From positions 458,175,004-458,239,003 of the forward strand of contig NC_085137.1 of NCBI RefSeq assembly GCF_035046485.1: a stretch of 64,000 nucleotides of DNA, given 5' to 3'. The position numbers and the translations under genes were made by a program. Positions 21,405 to 33,439 of this stretch are shown here, in pieces (the stretch's first letter is position 1; every line of letters starts with the position of its first letter). The notes under the pieces are model-generated. The model made no database searches. It was not told the origin of the DNA and saw only the letters and a program-made list of their open reading frames with translations. This DNA is from Aedes albopictus (taxonomy: Eukaryota; Arthropoda; Insecta; Diptera; Culicidae).

Positions 21405-22550
21405 CAAACGCATCTATTGTCATCTTTCAGACACGTCTCATGACATCTTTGAGACATATCAAAAGTCTTCTTTCAGACTTATCCAATGTCATCATTCAGA
21501 CATTCTTTATTCTTTTTCAGAAACGTTCAGTGTAATCTTTCAGACACATCAATATCGTCTTTTGGACTTATCCAATGTCGTCTTTCAGTCATATTTTGTG
21601 TCACCTTTCAGAGACATGTCATGACATCTTTCAGACATATCTAATGTCATCTTTCAGACACATCATGAGCCATCTTTCAGATTTACCCAGTGTCATCTTT
21701 CAGACATATCTGATGTCATCTTTCAGGGACATCAAAAGTCGTCTTCCAGACACATTATAAGTCGTACTTCAGACTTATCCAATGTCATCTTTCAGACATA
21801 TCTAGTGTCATCTTTTAGACACATCATGAGTCGTCCTTCAGACTTATTCAATATCATCTTTCAGTCATGTCTAGTGTCATCTTTCAGAAACATTATGAAT
21901 CGTCTTTCAGACACACCATGAGTCGTCTTTGAGACTTCCCAATGTCATCTTTAAGTCATATCTAGTGTCATTTTTTCAGATACATCTCATGTCATCTTTG
22001 AGACATAAAGTCGTCTTTCAGACTTATTAAATGTCATCATTCAGACATATCTAGTGTTTTCTTTTAGACATATTTCTTATTCTCTTTCAGAAACGTTCAG
22101 TGTCATCTTTCAGACACATTAATATCGTCTTTTGGACTTATCCAATGCCGTCTTTCACTCATATTTAGTGTCACCTTTCAGATATATGTCATGTCATCTT
22201 TCAGACACATCATGAGTCATCTTTCAGACTTACCCAGTGTCATCTTTCAGACATATCTAGTGTTTTCTTTCAGACACATCAAAAGTCGTATTTCAGACTT
22301 ATCCAATGTCATCTTTCAGGCACATTATAAGTCGTTTTCCAGACACATCATGAGTCGTTTTTCAGACTTATCCAATGTCATCATTCAGACATATCTAGTT
22401 TAATTTTTCAGACGCATCATGAGTCATCTTTCAGACTTACCCAGTGTCATCTTTCAGACATATCTAATGTCATCTTTCAGGGACATCAAAAGTCGTCTTT
22501 CAGACTAATCCAATGTCATCTTTCAGACATATCTAGTGTCATCTTTCAGT
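21405..22550. repeat. 23-bp minisatellite with 69-bp higher-order structure
   Basis: The basic unit is GTCATCTTTCAG followed by 11 variable bases, 23 bp in total. Three variants tend to alternate: ACACATCATGA, ACTTATCCAAT and ACATATCTAGT. This gives a 69-bp trimer, clearest at 22190-22400. Because 23 is not a multiple of three, all three frames are sampled; the open frames MSSFRHIMSHLSD and similar are artefacts of the repeat. Confidence 0.85.
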
Positions 22551-22739
22551 ATTCCTTGCCACGGATTCATTCATTCTGAATCTCCGATCTCAGAACTCTC
22601 TTGGATTGAGGTTTTCACGCTTAATAATTCCAATAAAGCACCAAAATCAGAAAAAAGCCCAATTCATTATTCTGTATTATATGCCACAGATTTATCCATT
22701 CAAAATTTCCGATTGTCCTTGAGGATTCCCATAAGTATT

Positions 22740-25050
22740 TTGGTTATTTCCGACTTTGCAGTCTTTGGTGTGCAATCCCAGAAGGATTTCCTGAAGGAAT
22801 GCCAGCAGGAATGGTTTGACGAATCTCACAAAGAACTCCCAATGAAATCGCATAAAGCTTGCAGGAATCCCAGACAGATCTCCTGGAGGAATCTTAGGAG
22901 GAATATCTAGAAGGAACTTCTGAAGGATTTCCAAAAGGAACTTCCTGGAGGATTTCCAGAAGCAACTCCTGCAAGATTCCTCGAAGAAGGAAGTACTGGA
23001 GAATTTCCTGGAAGACGTCCTGGAGTACTTCAAGAAGAAACACCTGGAGGATTAAAAAAAAGTTCTGGAGAATTCCCAGAAGGAAAACTTAGAGGATAAC
23101 TAGTAAAAAATCTAGGAGGTTTTCCTAAGACGATTCTGGGGGAAATTCTGCAGACGCTCAAAAAAAAAAACAATCTTATGGATGAATTCTAGAACAAACT
23201 TCTGTGTGAATCTTAAAAATAATTCCAGAGAGAACTCTTGGAGGAATCCCAGAAGTATTTGGGTTATTTACGGTTTTGCAGGCTTCGGAGTGGAATCCCT
23301 GAAAGATTTTCAGAAAGAATACCAGTAGGAATCCTGTCGGATCTCAGGAAGAACTCTTGGTGGAATCATTGAAAAACTTTTGCAGTAATCTCAAGAACTT
23401 TTGATGGAACTCCAGGCAGAATTGCTAGAGAAAACTTAGAAGGAATTTCTTGAAGAATTTCAGGAAACACAATGGAGGATTTTCAGAAGAAGCTTGTAAA
23501 GAATTCTTTAAAGAAACTTCTGGAGAATTTCCTGAAGGAACTCGCTGAAATATTTCCAAAAGCAACTTCTGCAGGGTTCCTAGAAGGATGTCAGGAGAAG
23601 GAACGTCTTGTGGTATTCAAAGAAGGACTTCTTGAAGGATAACCAGTAAGAAATCCTGAAGATTTTCTGAAGACGTTTCTTTAGAGAATCCAGGAGACAC
23701 CCATGGAAGAGTCCAAGAATCCCTGAGTTCCTACTCTTGTAAATTTTCAGCTTTGCAGTCTTTGGTAGGCAATTCGAGAAGGATTTCCTGAAAGCATACC
23801 ACTAGGAAATCATTGTCGATTCTCAGAAAGAACTCCTACTGAAACTTCAGAAAAAAATTGTTGGAATCCCAGGAAGAAGTTTTGAGAAAACCCCAGACTG
23901 AGCTCCACGATGAATCTTAGAAGAAATTTCAGAAAATATTCTTGGAAGAATTCCCGTTGCAAATTCTGAAGAAAAACCCCAGAAGAATGAGTATCAAACG
24001 AAGCTCTGGGATAAATTTTGATTTCTCTTGGATAAACTCCAGAATGAATTGTTTAAGGAATTGCATCCTGGTGGAACTTCTGAACCATGAGGAATACAAA
24101 ACAGGATATCTTGTTGATTTCCAGAAGGAACTCCAGAAAAATATCCCAGAAGGAACTCCTAGAGCAATTCCAGGGAACGGCAACTCTGTTAGGCGTTTTA
24201 GCAAAAACGTCTGATGGAATTCCAAAAGATATTCAATCGAGATTACCTAGAGGAATCCCGGAAATATTCTTGAAGTAATCCTAGAGGAATCCCCGAAGGA
24301 AAACGTAAAAGTAGTCCTATAGTAGTTCCAAGAGATTAAACAAGAAATCACTAGTATCAGATACACACCCCAAAGGGGATTCGTCAACGAACTCTTGGAG
24401 CAACTCATGGAATACGTCCTGGTGGAACTTCTAATTGTAAGAAATACTTAAGATTTTCTTAAGACGTTTCTAGAGGAAATCCAGCAGAAGCTGGAGCAAA
24501 AAGAATCCCAGAAGGAACTCTTGAAGGAACCCACATAGGCATTTGGTATGCTATTTGGGCTATCCCAGATAGATGTCCTGAAAAAATGCCAGTTGGAATT
24601 CTTTGGAATATCTCAGTGAGATTTCCTTATGAAATTACGGAAAATCTTTTATCGAAATCCCAGGCAGATCTTATGATGGAACCCCAGAAAGAACTCCTGG
24701 AGGAATTTCTAGAGGAATTTTAGAAGAATAAAAATCTTAGAAGAATTCCCGTAGCAACTTCTGAAGAAAAGGTTAGGTTAGATGTCTTATTAGAGAGATT
24801 TTCAGCCCGAGGCTGGTTCATATCTTGCTAAAGAAAAACCCCGGAGAATCTTCGCATGAAGATCTTAAGAAACTTCTGACGAAATTTCAAGATCTCTTGG
24901 GTAATCCTCCCAATGAATTGTTTAAGGAATTGCATTTCCTGGAGGAACTTTTGAACCAGGAGAAATTCAAAGTGAGTATCCGGTTGATTTTCAGAAAAAT
25001 ATCCCAGAAGGAACTCCTGTAGAAATTCCGTGGAACGGCTACTCTCTTAG
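22740..25050. repeat. GGAATCCC/GGAACTCC minisatellite, long degenerate block
   Basis: Over 2 kb of diverged GGAACTTCTGAAGGATTTCC-like units of about 23-25 bp. It includes near-duplicated longer segments, such as GTTATTT-CGG/CGACTTTGCAGTCTTTGG near 22742, 23263 and 23747, which recur every ~500 bp. This suggests segmental duplication inside the array. No coding content. Confidence 0.65.
24787..24824 (-). mobile_element. Conserved SINE/LINE 3'-end fragment
   Basis: TTATTAG(A)GAGATTTTCAGCCCGAGGCTGGTTCAT also occurs at 42112-42162 and, diverged, at 30508-30553. On the minus strand it ends in CTAATAA-type tail sequence, typical of truncated retroposon 3' ends. Confidence 0.5.
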
Positions 25051-25060
25051 GCATCCTAGC

Positions 25061-25326
25061 TTCTTCTTCTTCTTCTTCTTTATGGCTCGACGTCCCCACT
25101 ATGAATTGGCCTGCCTCGCTTCAACTTAGTGTTCTTTGAGCACTTCCACAGTTATTAATTGAAGGGCTTTCTCTGCCTGCCATTGCATGAATTTGTACAT
25201 TGTGTGACAAGTACAATGATACATTATGCCCAGGGAGTCGAGAAAATTTTCCTGACCGGAACGGGAATCGATCCCGTCGTCTTCGGATTGGCGATCCATA
25301 GCCTTAACCACTAGGCTAACTGGAGA
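25061..25326 (-). mobile_element. Full-length tRNA-derived SINE with 9-bp target duplication
   Basis: On the minus strand it starts CTCCAGTTAGCCTAGTGG, which contains an A-box, followed by GGGATCGATTCCC, a B-box. A middle domain contains TTAATAACTGTGGAAGTGC, and the tail is (GAA)n. CATCCTAGC flanks both ends (25052-25060 and 25327-25335). It interrupts the GGAAT minisatellite. A 5'-truncated relative lies at 28530-28672. The middle domain is shared with SINEs that have a different tRNA head at 41611 and 59875. Confidence 0.85.
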
Positions 25327-25335
25327 CATCCTAGC

Positions 25336-26880
25336 AAAATCGTCTGATAGAAATCCATAAGATATTTAAATCATAATTTTTGACCATCCTAATGTACCAT
25401 AGTGACACGTAGAAGGTGTCCCAGAAATTGAATTCAGGTAGTGCCAGAAACAGACATGAATTAGATGAAAACAGAATTCGAGGGACAACTTTTGAATCTT
25501 ATTATTTTAAGGAAATTGTAGTTCTTTTTCATTTTTTTCTACATGCTATGGAAGCTTATCATATACTAGTAATTGATACCAAATTGGCCATGATGCGTTA
25601 GGCGAGGCGCAATAATAAATTCGATCATTATTGGTCGGTGCTTAGATAGACGGGAATTAGATTTTTCGTTTTTCAAGAACAAATAGTCACTGGATATTTA
25701 TAATTCTAATTCTAACCTTACTATCGATCGTTCCTACATTGTAGCAGCTCTATCCCCATACAAAGGTGTGCTACCCAGCAACCTTAGTGTCATTAGCATA
25801 TGCAAGCACATTCAGTATCAATTTCCTCCACGCTCCGCTCCGCTCGGAGTCACTGGCCATCAACCGGGCGTGGAGGTGTGTAACGAGCGATACCTATCAC
25901 CCCTGCTACCTGCCGCCACATTCCTTCCCATCTCGTATCTACTACAGATAGACAACACTCCTGACGACAACTGATTGTGATTAGAGATCCCAATAACAAG
26001 TCGGGGGGAGGCAATATGCATAACCAATACCCCGTCAGTTGAGTATGGTCAGTTCTCTATGACGACGACGACGACGACGTAGTCGGGAATGACTTTGCTA
26101 TAGTCGTCATCGCCGCCGTAGTCCGTCGGGTCGGGTGCGGTGCTGCACATGTCTATATATAGCTCGCAGATTCCATTCCACACTCGGCGGTTGGGATGGG
26201 AGACTTATCTCGTCGTCGTCGTCGTTTTGTCCGCCAACTCGGGGAGTTGCTTGACTAGACGACGTCGACGACGACAAACGGCATTGATCTTCTTCGCGTC
26301 TACCACCGCTTCCACGCTACTTCGTTCTTGCATAATCCGACACCGACGGCGACGACAGTCAGCTCAAATGCAGTTTCTCACATGGGATTCTTGTCCCGCG
26401 CGCCGCTTTCAGCGCGCGGTTGTGCACTGTGCAGCGAGCGCAATGTCTAGTATACTGAGAATCGCACCGCCGACCAACAGGAACATCGAGAATCGATAAT
26501 CGGGATAACCGGTCTTGGTCGACCGGGCTCTCGTCGCCCGCCGACCGCCGTCCACACAGTTGCTCATTACGGTTATCATTATGCAACACTTCTTCTGGTT
26601 GTACTTGTTGGTCGCGGTTGCTCGATGGTGGAGAGCGAATGCGTTACTCCTTGGGACCGTATATCGACGGCTGGCTGGTTTTCGCGCGTGATGCAATTGA
26701 GCGTTGGTTCTTGCTGGGGCGTTTCTTTCGCGTGTCTCCCGGTTCTAGACCTAGCAAACTGACCAGGAACCGGTTCTTCTTACGTGATAAGCGAGCATGC
26801 TCTGAACTCTGAGCGATGATTCAACGAGGAGACACGTTTTGTGTGCGTAGCCACTACTAGAGTGGCCCAAAAATGGCAAA
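25336..26880. other. No gene assigned; CpG-rich with promoter-like features
   Basis: AT-rich to 25740, then GC-rich to 26800 with many CGA/CGT runs at 26060-26300. A TATA box lies at 26154. Open frames on both strands up to 119 codons lack domains. A minus-strand peptide MFLLVGGAILSILDIALAAQ near 26490 looks like a signal peptide but stops after 25 residues. Confidence 0.35.
26154..26161 (+). promoter_or_regulatory. TATA-box candidate
   Basis: TATATATAG precedes a CpG-rich stretch, so a start site would be expected near 26185. No coding exon downstream was identified and the Inr match is weak. Confidence 0.25.
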
Positions 26881-26936
26881 AGTGGAATTTGAAACCTTGC
26901 TACCGTGTATCCTGACACCCCATATTAGAGAGCTAT

Positions 26937-27880
26937 CATTCATTTCATTTATTTAGTTAACATCAAATTCATGATAATACTGAATCAACAATTTGCCGCC
27001 ATAATACTCGATTTGCAGCTGCAGCTCTCCATCCTCGGTCACGCCCAACACTCGCCAGATCACGCTCCACCTGGTTCGCCCATCGTGCTCTCTGCGCTCC
27101 ACGCCTTCCTGTACCAACCGGATGGTTAGCAAACACCAACTTTGCAGGGTTGTTGTCCGGCATTCTTGCAACATGCCCTGCCCATCGTATCCTTCCGGCT
27201 TTGGCCACTTTCTGGATGCTGGGTTCGCCGTAAAGTGCAGCGAGCTCGTGGTTCATCCTTCTCCGCCACACACCGTTCTCCTGCACGCCGCCGAAGATCG
27301 TCCTTAGCACCCGTCTCTCGAAAACTCCGAGTGCTTGCAGGTCCTCCTCGAGCATCGTCCATGTCTCGTGTCCGTAGAGAACCACCGGTCTTATTAACGT
27401 CTTGTACATGGTACATTTGGTGCGGGGGTGAATCTTTTTTGACCGCAGTTTCTTCTGGAGCCCATAGTAGGCACAACTTCCACTGATGATGCGCCTTCGT
27501 ATTTCACGGCTCACGTTATTGTCAGCCGTTAGCAAGGAACCGAGGTAGACGAATTCTTCTACCACCTCGAAAGTATCCCCGTCTATCGTAACATTGCTGC
27601 CAAGGCTTGTCCTGTCTCGCTCAGTCCCACCTACCAGCATGTACTTTGTCTTAGCCGCATTCACAACCAGTCCGACCTTTGCTGCTTCGCGTTTCAGGCG
27701 GGTGTACTGTTCTGCCACCGTTCCAAATGTTCTAGCAATAATATCCATGTCATCCGCAAAACAGACAAATTGGCTGGATTTCGTGAAGATCGTACCCCGG
27801 CTGTTGAGCCCGGCTCGTCGCATAACACCTTCCAGGGCGATGTTGAATAGTAGGCAGGAGAGTCCATCACCTTGTTGTTC
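26937..27880 (-). pseudogene. 5'-truncated non-LTR retrotransposon, RT C-terminal half
   Basis: A 322-codon open frame (26969-27937) whose residues from about 21 on match the palm and thumb of LINE reverse transcriptases: QGDGLSCLLFNIALE, the catalytic FADD (residues 60-63), then YLGSLLTADNNVS, TLIRPVVLYG, and the C-terminal RIRWAGHVARMP block typical of RTE/Jockey-related elements. The frame is intact but the N-terminal half of RT and any endonuclease are missing. The join to unrelated sequence is near 27880, a usual reverse-transcription truncation. The 3' end continues past the stop into a CTAAATAAATGAAATG-type tail. The clade cannot be settled by eye. Confidence 0.85.
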
Positions 27881-28529
27881 TGCAGGCTCGGTTCTAGCAT
27901 GATCCGTCAAAAAAATTTCAAAAAAGTGTTGGCACAATCCTACAAAAATTATAAAAATAACTTATACACATTTTTTCCCATTTTTCTACCACTTGACATA
28001 CTCTCTGAACAACAAAAAACGTTTTTTACAAAAATCTGAATTCGGAAACACCTTCACTGTCCATCCAACGGTCATTTTGTTCTTGTAACGATGGTGGATA
28101 TTGTTTGGATCAATTGTGGGTAATGAGTGGGGGTAACTGGTGTGGATCTAATCTTTTAGCTATTCGTGTGTTTGGTGTGTGGTGGTGTTTCTTGAGTTAG
28201 ACTGTTGGTTTTTGAGTGTGTGTAGGATTCCTACATACATCGAACTTAAGCTGTCAATATCAGATCGTTTGTTTACTGTATGAGGAGTGTTTATGATACT
28301 ACATACTTCTAGGATTGGTAGGGCTGACTGTCTTCTATGTTGATCCAATATTGTTGTTTTTTCTAGGTCGAACCTATGATCGTGCTCTATGCTGTGTTGA
28401 AGTAAGGCTGTCTTTTCCTTCAACCGTTCCAGCTCGTACTCCGTCGTCGCATCGTTGTTGCTGTTGTTCCGCAGTCTCTCTAGCTGATTCATCGTTGTAC
28501 GGTTCTCGACTCCTAGAGCTACATGCCCC
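27881..28529. other. No gene recognised
   Basis: AT-rich sequence with scattered open frames on both strands (up to 128 codons at 28160-28546 minus), none with a recognised domain. A (GT)n-rich stretch lies at 28160-28230. Confidence 0.35.
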
Positions 28530-28672
28530 ACAATATACAAATTCATGCAATGACAGGCAAAGAAAGCCTTTCAATTAATAACTGTGGAAGTGCTCAAAGA
28601 ACACTTAGTTGAAGCGCGACAGGCAAAGTCCCAGTGGAAATGTAGAGCCATAAAGAAGAAGAAAAAGAAGAT
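28530..28672 (+). mobile_element. 5'-truncated copy of the (GAA)n SINE
   Basis: It carries ACAAATTCATGCAATG, CTTTCAATTAATAACTGTGG, GAACACTTAGTTGAAGCG and the AAGAAGAAGAAAAAGAAG tail. These match the 3' two-thirds of the SINE at 25061-25326 on the opposite strand. The tRNA head is missing. Confidence 0.75.
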
Positions 28673-28679
28673 AAGCCCA

Positions 28680-29890
28680 TAAAACAGCCGCCATCTTGGA
28701 TTTCCTGGCCAATACTTTTGAAGTCCAGACATCTTTTCCACACTAAATAAACCCATTTTTTGAAAGTTTCAAAGCCTAAAACTCCATAAATCATCCGACA
28801 GGTTGAATAAGGCAATCCATGAGACAGATGCGATCAGCTGATTTTTTTTTGTTTACCATGTATTTTTGACATCCGATAATCGGAGTGACAGATGAACCCA
28901 AAGGAATTTGTTAAGCTCCGACGACACTTGACGAAACCACAGACAAACAGACATATTACTAAGAAGAAAATTGCTTCAAAAACATCGTTTGGCATCTCAC
29001 TAGCACCCTCTATAATGCTCAATCCGAAGCATTCATTTGCAGGTGTTGTTTCCCTCGGCTCGATGTAACAATTTTACAAGTGACGACTCCCCCGTGGCGT
29101 CATCCATTCATAAAACATGAATGAAGGTTCATGATTGAGTCATTTTATGTAAACATTGATCGGCGTCGCGTTCATTTCTCCAAAATTGAGAGGTGATGTA
29201 GGCACAGCAGCGCCACCATGACACATGTGAGCACAGTCCGAACCACACTTTATTTTCAAAATGACCGTTAAACCGTGCGATAATTTCGATTTGAGTAGTA
29301 TGTCTGTGACGAAACTTTGTTAAGTTGTACTCACACTATGTTTACACTTCTGGCTGTCACCCCCATCGCGAAAAGTCGTCATGGATTGCCTTATTCTGGC
29401 TAAACCTTCTTGGTCTTAAGCCGTGATATTAGATTTGAACCGCCATCTTGATTTTTCTGGTCATCACTTTTGGTATGCGAACATCTTCTCCAAACCAAAT
29501 ATGTTTATATTCATTTAGCATACTTTCAGAGCCTTTGGCTTAATTAAACAGCCACCGTCTTAAACTTTGGGCCGTCATATTGGATTTTCATCACTCATGG
29601 ACTCCAAACATCTTCTTCATACTAAATATGCTCAGTTTATAAGCACGTAAAGTTTTAAGGCCTATAACTCCAATTACCAACCGCCGTCTTATGTTTTGGG
29701 TAGCCATATTTGATGTTATGCTGTAATCTTGAATTTTCTGGTAGTCGCTTTTTGACTCCTAACATCTTCTCCATACGAAATATACCCATTTTGTATTGTT
29801 TCGAAGCCTATAACTCCACAAAACAGTCACCATTTTAAATGTCAATGCCATCTTGGATTTTAGGCCGCCATCTTTAAATTTTGGACCGAT
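28680..29890. repeat. Degenerate ~130-150-bp tandem repeat, interrupted
   Basis: Units share GCCGCCATCTTGGATTTT, ACATCTTCTCCATACnAAATA and GCCTATAACTCCAC. The ACATCTT words fall near 28728, 29481, 29609 and 29762. The array is broken by a non-repeat stretch holding the hAT-like MITE at 28938-29307. Confidence 0.55.
28938..29307. mobile_element. hAT-like MITE (family CACAGAC), 370 bp
   Basis: Starts CACAGACAAACAGACAT and ends GTAGTATGTCTGT, with a perfect 8-bp duplication GACGAAAC at 28930-28937 and 29308-29315. The right terminus lacks one TTGTCTG repeat present in the other copies. It is the complete, uninterrupted reference for the copies at 1516 and 60053, in the same orientation as the latter. 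Confidence 0.85.
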
Positions 29891-29929
29891 ATCGTAGATT
29901 TGTTGATCTGCTTATTTGAACATCGCTCA

Positions 29930-30320
29930 CAATTTGTCAACCAAGCTAAAGGCTACAAAAGTCGGCGCAAATTGATGTGTCTCATGATGGAGTTTGGTTT
30001 AGATTTATATATGGCCAAATCCATCGGTGCTGGCTCGGATCACTAAAATGGCCATAACTCCGGAATGTCTCGTCCGATTCGAATTGTTTTCGATAGAAAA
30101 TAATGCGGGGAAATTCGCGTTCGATTCGTGCTCAAATCCGTGGAAACGATCACTAGGAAGTACCTTAAAAGTTAGTGACCTTTTTGCGCACAGACAGACG
30201 TACATACACACATACATACCCACAGACACCATCTCAATTTGTCGAACTGAGTTGATTGGTATATGTGATTTGATCCTCCAAACCTTCTTTCGAAAATTCG
30301 TTTTTTTTTGAGTGAATATA
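29930..30320 (+). repeat. Probable retroelement 3' fragment with CATACATA tract
   Basis: The stretch has GGCCATAACTCCGGAATG, then ATTCGAATTGTTTTCG, then a GACAGACGTACATACACAC microsatellite, and looks like a dispersed repeat. A 94-codon open frame spans it (30027-30311), but the composition and lack of a domain argue against a gene. The family cannot be named without a database. Confidence 0.35.
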
Positions 30321-30507
30321 TAGCCTTTCAGTACACTTTGGTTTCCGAGAAAGACAGAAATGGTGGTAGAGTTCCGAAAGAAACGTCAGGATCAGTTTCT
30401 ATTGGAATTTCCAACCGAATTTTAGAACATAATTAGAAAAAGTTTCGATGATCTTTGCAAAGAATCCAATATGTTCTTCCAATAGAAAATCTCTAAATGA
30501 AAAAATC

Positions 30508-30553
30508 TTATTATTATTGTCTTTATTAGGAAGGATTTCAGCCCGGGGATGGT
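30508..30553 (-). mobile_element. Diverged SINE/LINE 3'-end fragment
   Basis: TTATTATTATTGTCTTTATTAGG followed by TTTCAGCCCGGGGATGGT, related to 24787-24824 and 42112-42162. Confidence 0.4.
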
Positions 30554-32257
30554 GCCTTTTCAAAAATCCTCACTATCTAATCGATGAAACCAACGAACAA
30601 TTTTGGTGGGCTAGGGGTATTTTTGATATTTTTGTAGGAATTTGCATGAAGATCCTATCACATATCCTGGACACAATTTTGGGAGCGTAATTTCTGGAGA
30701 AGACAAAACAAAAAAGAGAGAAAACAAAAAACAAAATCTTTCGAAATTTCCAAAATCTGCTACCGAAGAATTTTTTGACAAAATCCCTAAACCTTACTTG
30801 ACATAATGAGTTGAATTCTTGAAAATCGTTATTACAGAGTTCTTCCAAAAATTCGAATTCGATTTCGATTCGTATCTTTGATGGAATTAAAAAAAATGTT
30901 ATCCATATTTTATTGGGTTAGCCTTCAAAACGTCTCTGGTAAAAAAAATAATCTGTATTCAGATTGAATACTGAAGAAATTTTTAGTGAACCTAAAAATG
31001 CACTATCAGTGTATTTTCATGAATATTTTTGACAAAATTAAAAAAAATAGTTTTTAAGAAAATCTCAAAAATGTTACAAATAATTAAGAATTTCATAATA
31101 ATAAATTTCATACAAATTATTGAGAAACTTCACAAAAATCACAAAATTTCTCATTTCAGGAAAGAATCAATAGGCGTTACATGCAATAGTCCGTTGTCTA
31201 GTGTCGTGCTTCCTTCAAAGAGCGAAAAAGCTCACTGGAAGCATTGAACGTGTCTGTGTAAAAAAAAACCTATATAAAAACATAATTATCAGCCAATATC
31301 ATACAAAAACTCGGAATTCTCGAAACACTTCGATGTTCAGAAGCCCTAGGGTAACTTCTGGCAATCTTTAAATCACAATTAGTGAAACGGGTCTACATTT
31401 TTTCCCCCAAAATATTGGTATATAATTTCTACTGTTTGTTTGTTTTCTAAGAACTTTCAAAATGACTCTTGGGCAGAATTTTCGGCAACACTTGCCGCAA
31501 CTTTCTTTTGGAAGAAATCGTTGGTAAATTTTCAGGGAATTCCTTGGATTTATTGGTATGACAACCTTTGATTATAGTGCTCCTAGGAGATTTTTTTGAG
31601 GACTCCATCATCATAAATAAGATTTTTTTTATAAATTCAGAAATCAGTCATTTAGGCAGAACTGTTGGTACAACTAATGGAGAATGTTCTGATACAATGT
31701 ATCCGGAATCTTGCATGGGGTTTTACGACTAAAAACTTGATGGAAAGACAAATGGCGATAGACGGTTGACACTACGACCCTTGAAAAGGCGTAATCCCAA
31801 GGCTGAAACGTCGGGAATGGAAGCCATTTGTCTTTTCTTTTTTTTTCCAAAACATTCTGGCGTTTTCAAAACAAACAAAAAATCAGAATTTCTGGCACAA
31901 CTATGCACCAACATTTGAAAAAGACGTAACTGCATTTTGAAACGTAAACATCTTTCATAGCTGTGGATTGTTTTATGTACATTTCTCCCATGCAATCCAC
32001 CACCACTATCGGAAAGAGAGAATTGTTGAATGTTTTCTTACAATATTTTCAAAAGAAACGTGTTTTAGAAAAAAAAATATTACAAAAAATATGAATATCA
32101 GAAATTTTTCAATAATAATTCTCATGAGGAATTTCTCAAAAATCACAGATTTACTCATGTTTCTAGTTCTGCTTTTTTCATAGAGTATTCAAAATTAGTT
32201 GTTGGCAGAATTCTGGTTAAAATGTCTCAATTTTCGTTTGTAAAAACGATGCGAAGT
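30554..32257. other. AT-rich DNA, no gene recognised
   Basis: Very AT-rich, with short open frames only. One short inverted repeat, AAAGACAAATGGC at 31743 with its inverse near 31828, may be a small MITE. Nothing else is supported. Confidence 0.4.
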
Positions 32258-32265
32258 ATCCAAAC

Positions 32266-33096
32266 CAAGGGGGAAGACAGCTTTGCTCAGAGCAAGCTTT
32301 TGTTGATCGAGCAGCTGTGAGTTGCTCCCGTTGCTCCCATTTGCTCAAACATTTTTCACTGATCCAAGTAGTCAGACGTATGCCGAACACTCGATCCGTC
32401 AATCTTGGTTGGATTGGAAGTCTCGTTCCAGGATAGGAACAAAAAGTTTTACTAGGTATTATTTGATTCGATTGGCTTTTATCCTGAGCCATAAAATATT
32501 CAATGGTGGTATGGCCTTGACTGGAAGTGGTTAAATTTTACAATATTGTTCAACTCAATCTTGTTATTAGGAAGTTCACGGCAGTTGATCCGTATGCGTA
32601 TCCCGAAGGCAGCTTTTGCGGGGCCCGGTTTGTCCCAGGCATAAAAATCCTAGCCAGTTGCAGGCTGGGTTCCGCATAAGTATCGCCATTAGCATAAGCA
32701 TTAAGCATACTGGAGACACTTTTTATCCCACACCACACAACACCACACCAGTGGACAAATTTCTTCAAAGAAAAAAACACTTTCTTGTTGGTGAGCATGG
32801 GAAGAAAAATACTTCCTGAAAAAAGCGCACCGGAATTCACCCACAGGCTTATATTTCACAACATTTTAACAAGAAAAAAATATAAAAAGAACGGATAGGG
32901 TATCCTACAGAAGGTACATGAATGTTGCGTAAACAAATCAATCATATGGTTGCTATGTACGGCTAACGTTATTCTGAGCAAAGCGAGTTGCTCCGAGTTG
33001 CTCACATTATACTCAAGATCAACACAGAGAGCAAAAGCTGTCCACAGCTGCTCGATCAACAAAAGCTTGCTCTGAGCAAAGCTGTCTTCCCCCTTG
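32266..33096. mobile_element. hAT-like MITE with a 54-bp perfect terminal inverted repeat
   Basis: Ends CAAGGGGGAAGACAGC… and …GCTGTCTTCCCCCTTG are identical inverted copies for 54 bp. The flanks carry an exact 8-bp duplication ATCCAAAC (32258-32265 and 33097-33104). The 831-bp body has no transposase frame. CAAGGGG-type ends with an 8-bp duplication are characteristic of hAT non-autonomous elements, and the perfect arms point to a young insertion. Confidence 0.9.
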
Positions 33097-33439
33097 ATCC
33101 AAACCTTTCTAACAATTTTCGGGAACAGGAGAAAATCTCAAATGAAAGAAAATAAGAGCGGCCATAACTTTCAAGTAACATTTTGATGGCCAATTAGTCT
33201 TGTAGAGCATTTCAAAACCGTCATAAAACCTATTACCTTTTATTTTGGTTCTATCATGGTTCTAAGAAGCTCTTCTAGTCTATTTAACAAAAAAATGTTA
33301 CTTGGAGGTACCTACCTCTGGTATTCATCTATGCTGACCTTCAATATAACATTTAGCAAACATGTTTTGAACTTTATACTTACTCTTCCGCTAGTCTCGG
33401 TCCTGGGCCTATCGCGTCCAGTCAGCCTGAACGTTTAGA

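Noticed and set aside
21405..22550. CRISPR-like array of regularly spaced repeats
   Set aside because: The 23-bp units have no unique spacers, the variable halves themselves recur, and the DNA is clearly eukaryotic.
25245..25326. Possible tRNA gene on the minus strand
   Set aside because: The A and B boxes are present, but the sequence continues into a SINE body with a (GAA)n tail and target duplications, so it is a tRNA-derived SINE.
26409..26696. Signal-peptide-like minus-strand peptide near 26490
   Set aside because: The hydrophobic stretch is followed by a stop after 25 residues and there is no good splice donor before it.
31743..31840. Short inverted repeat AAAGACAAATGGC as a MITE
   Set aside because: The arms are only ~13-15 bp with no target duplication; I noted it in the spacer entry but did not call an element.
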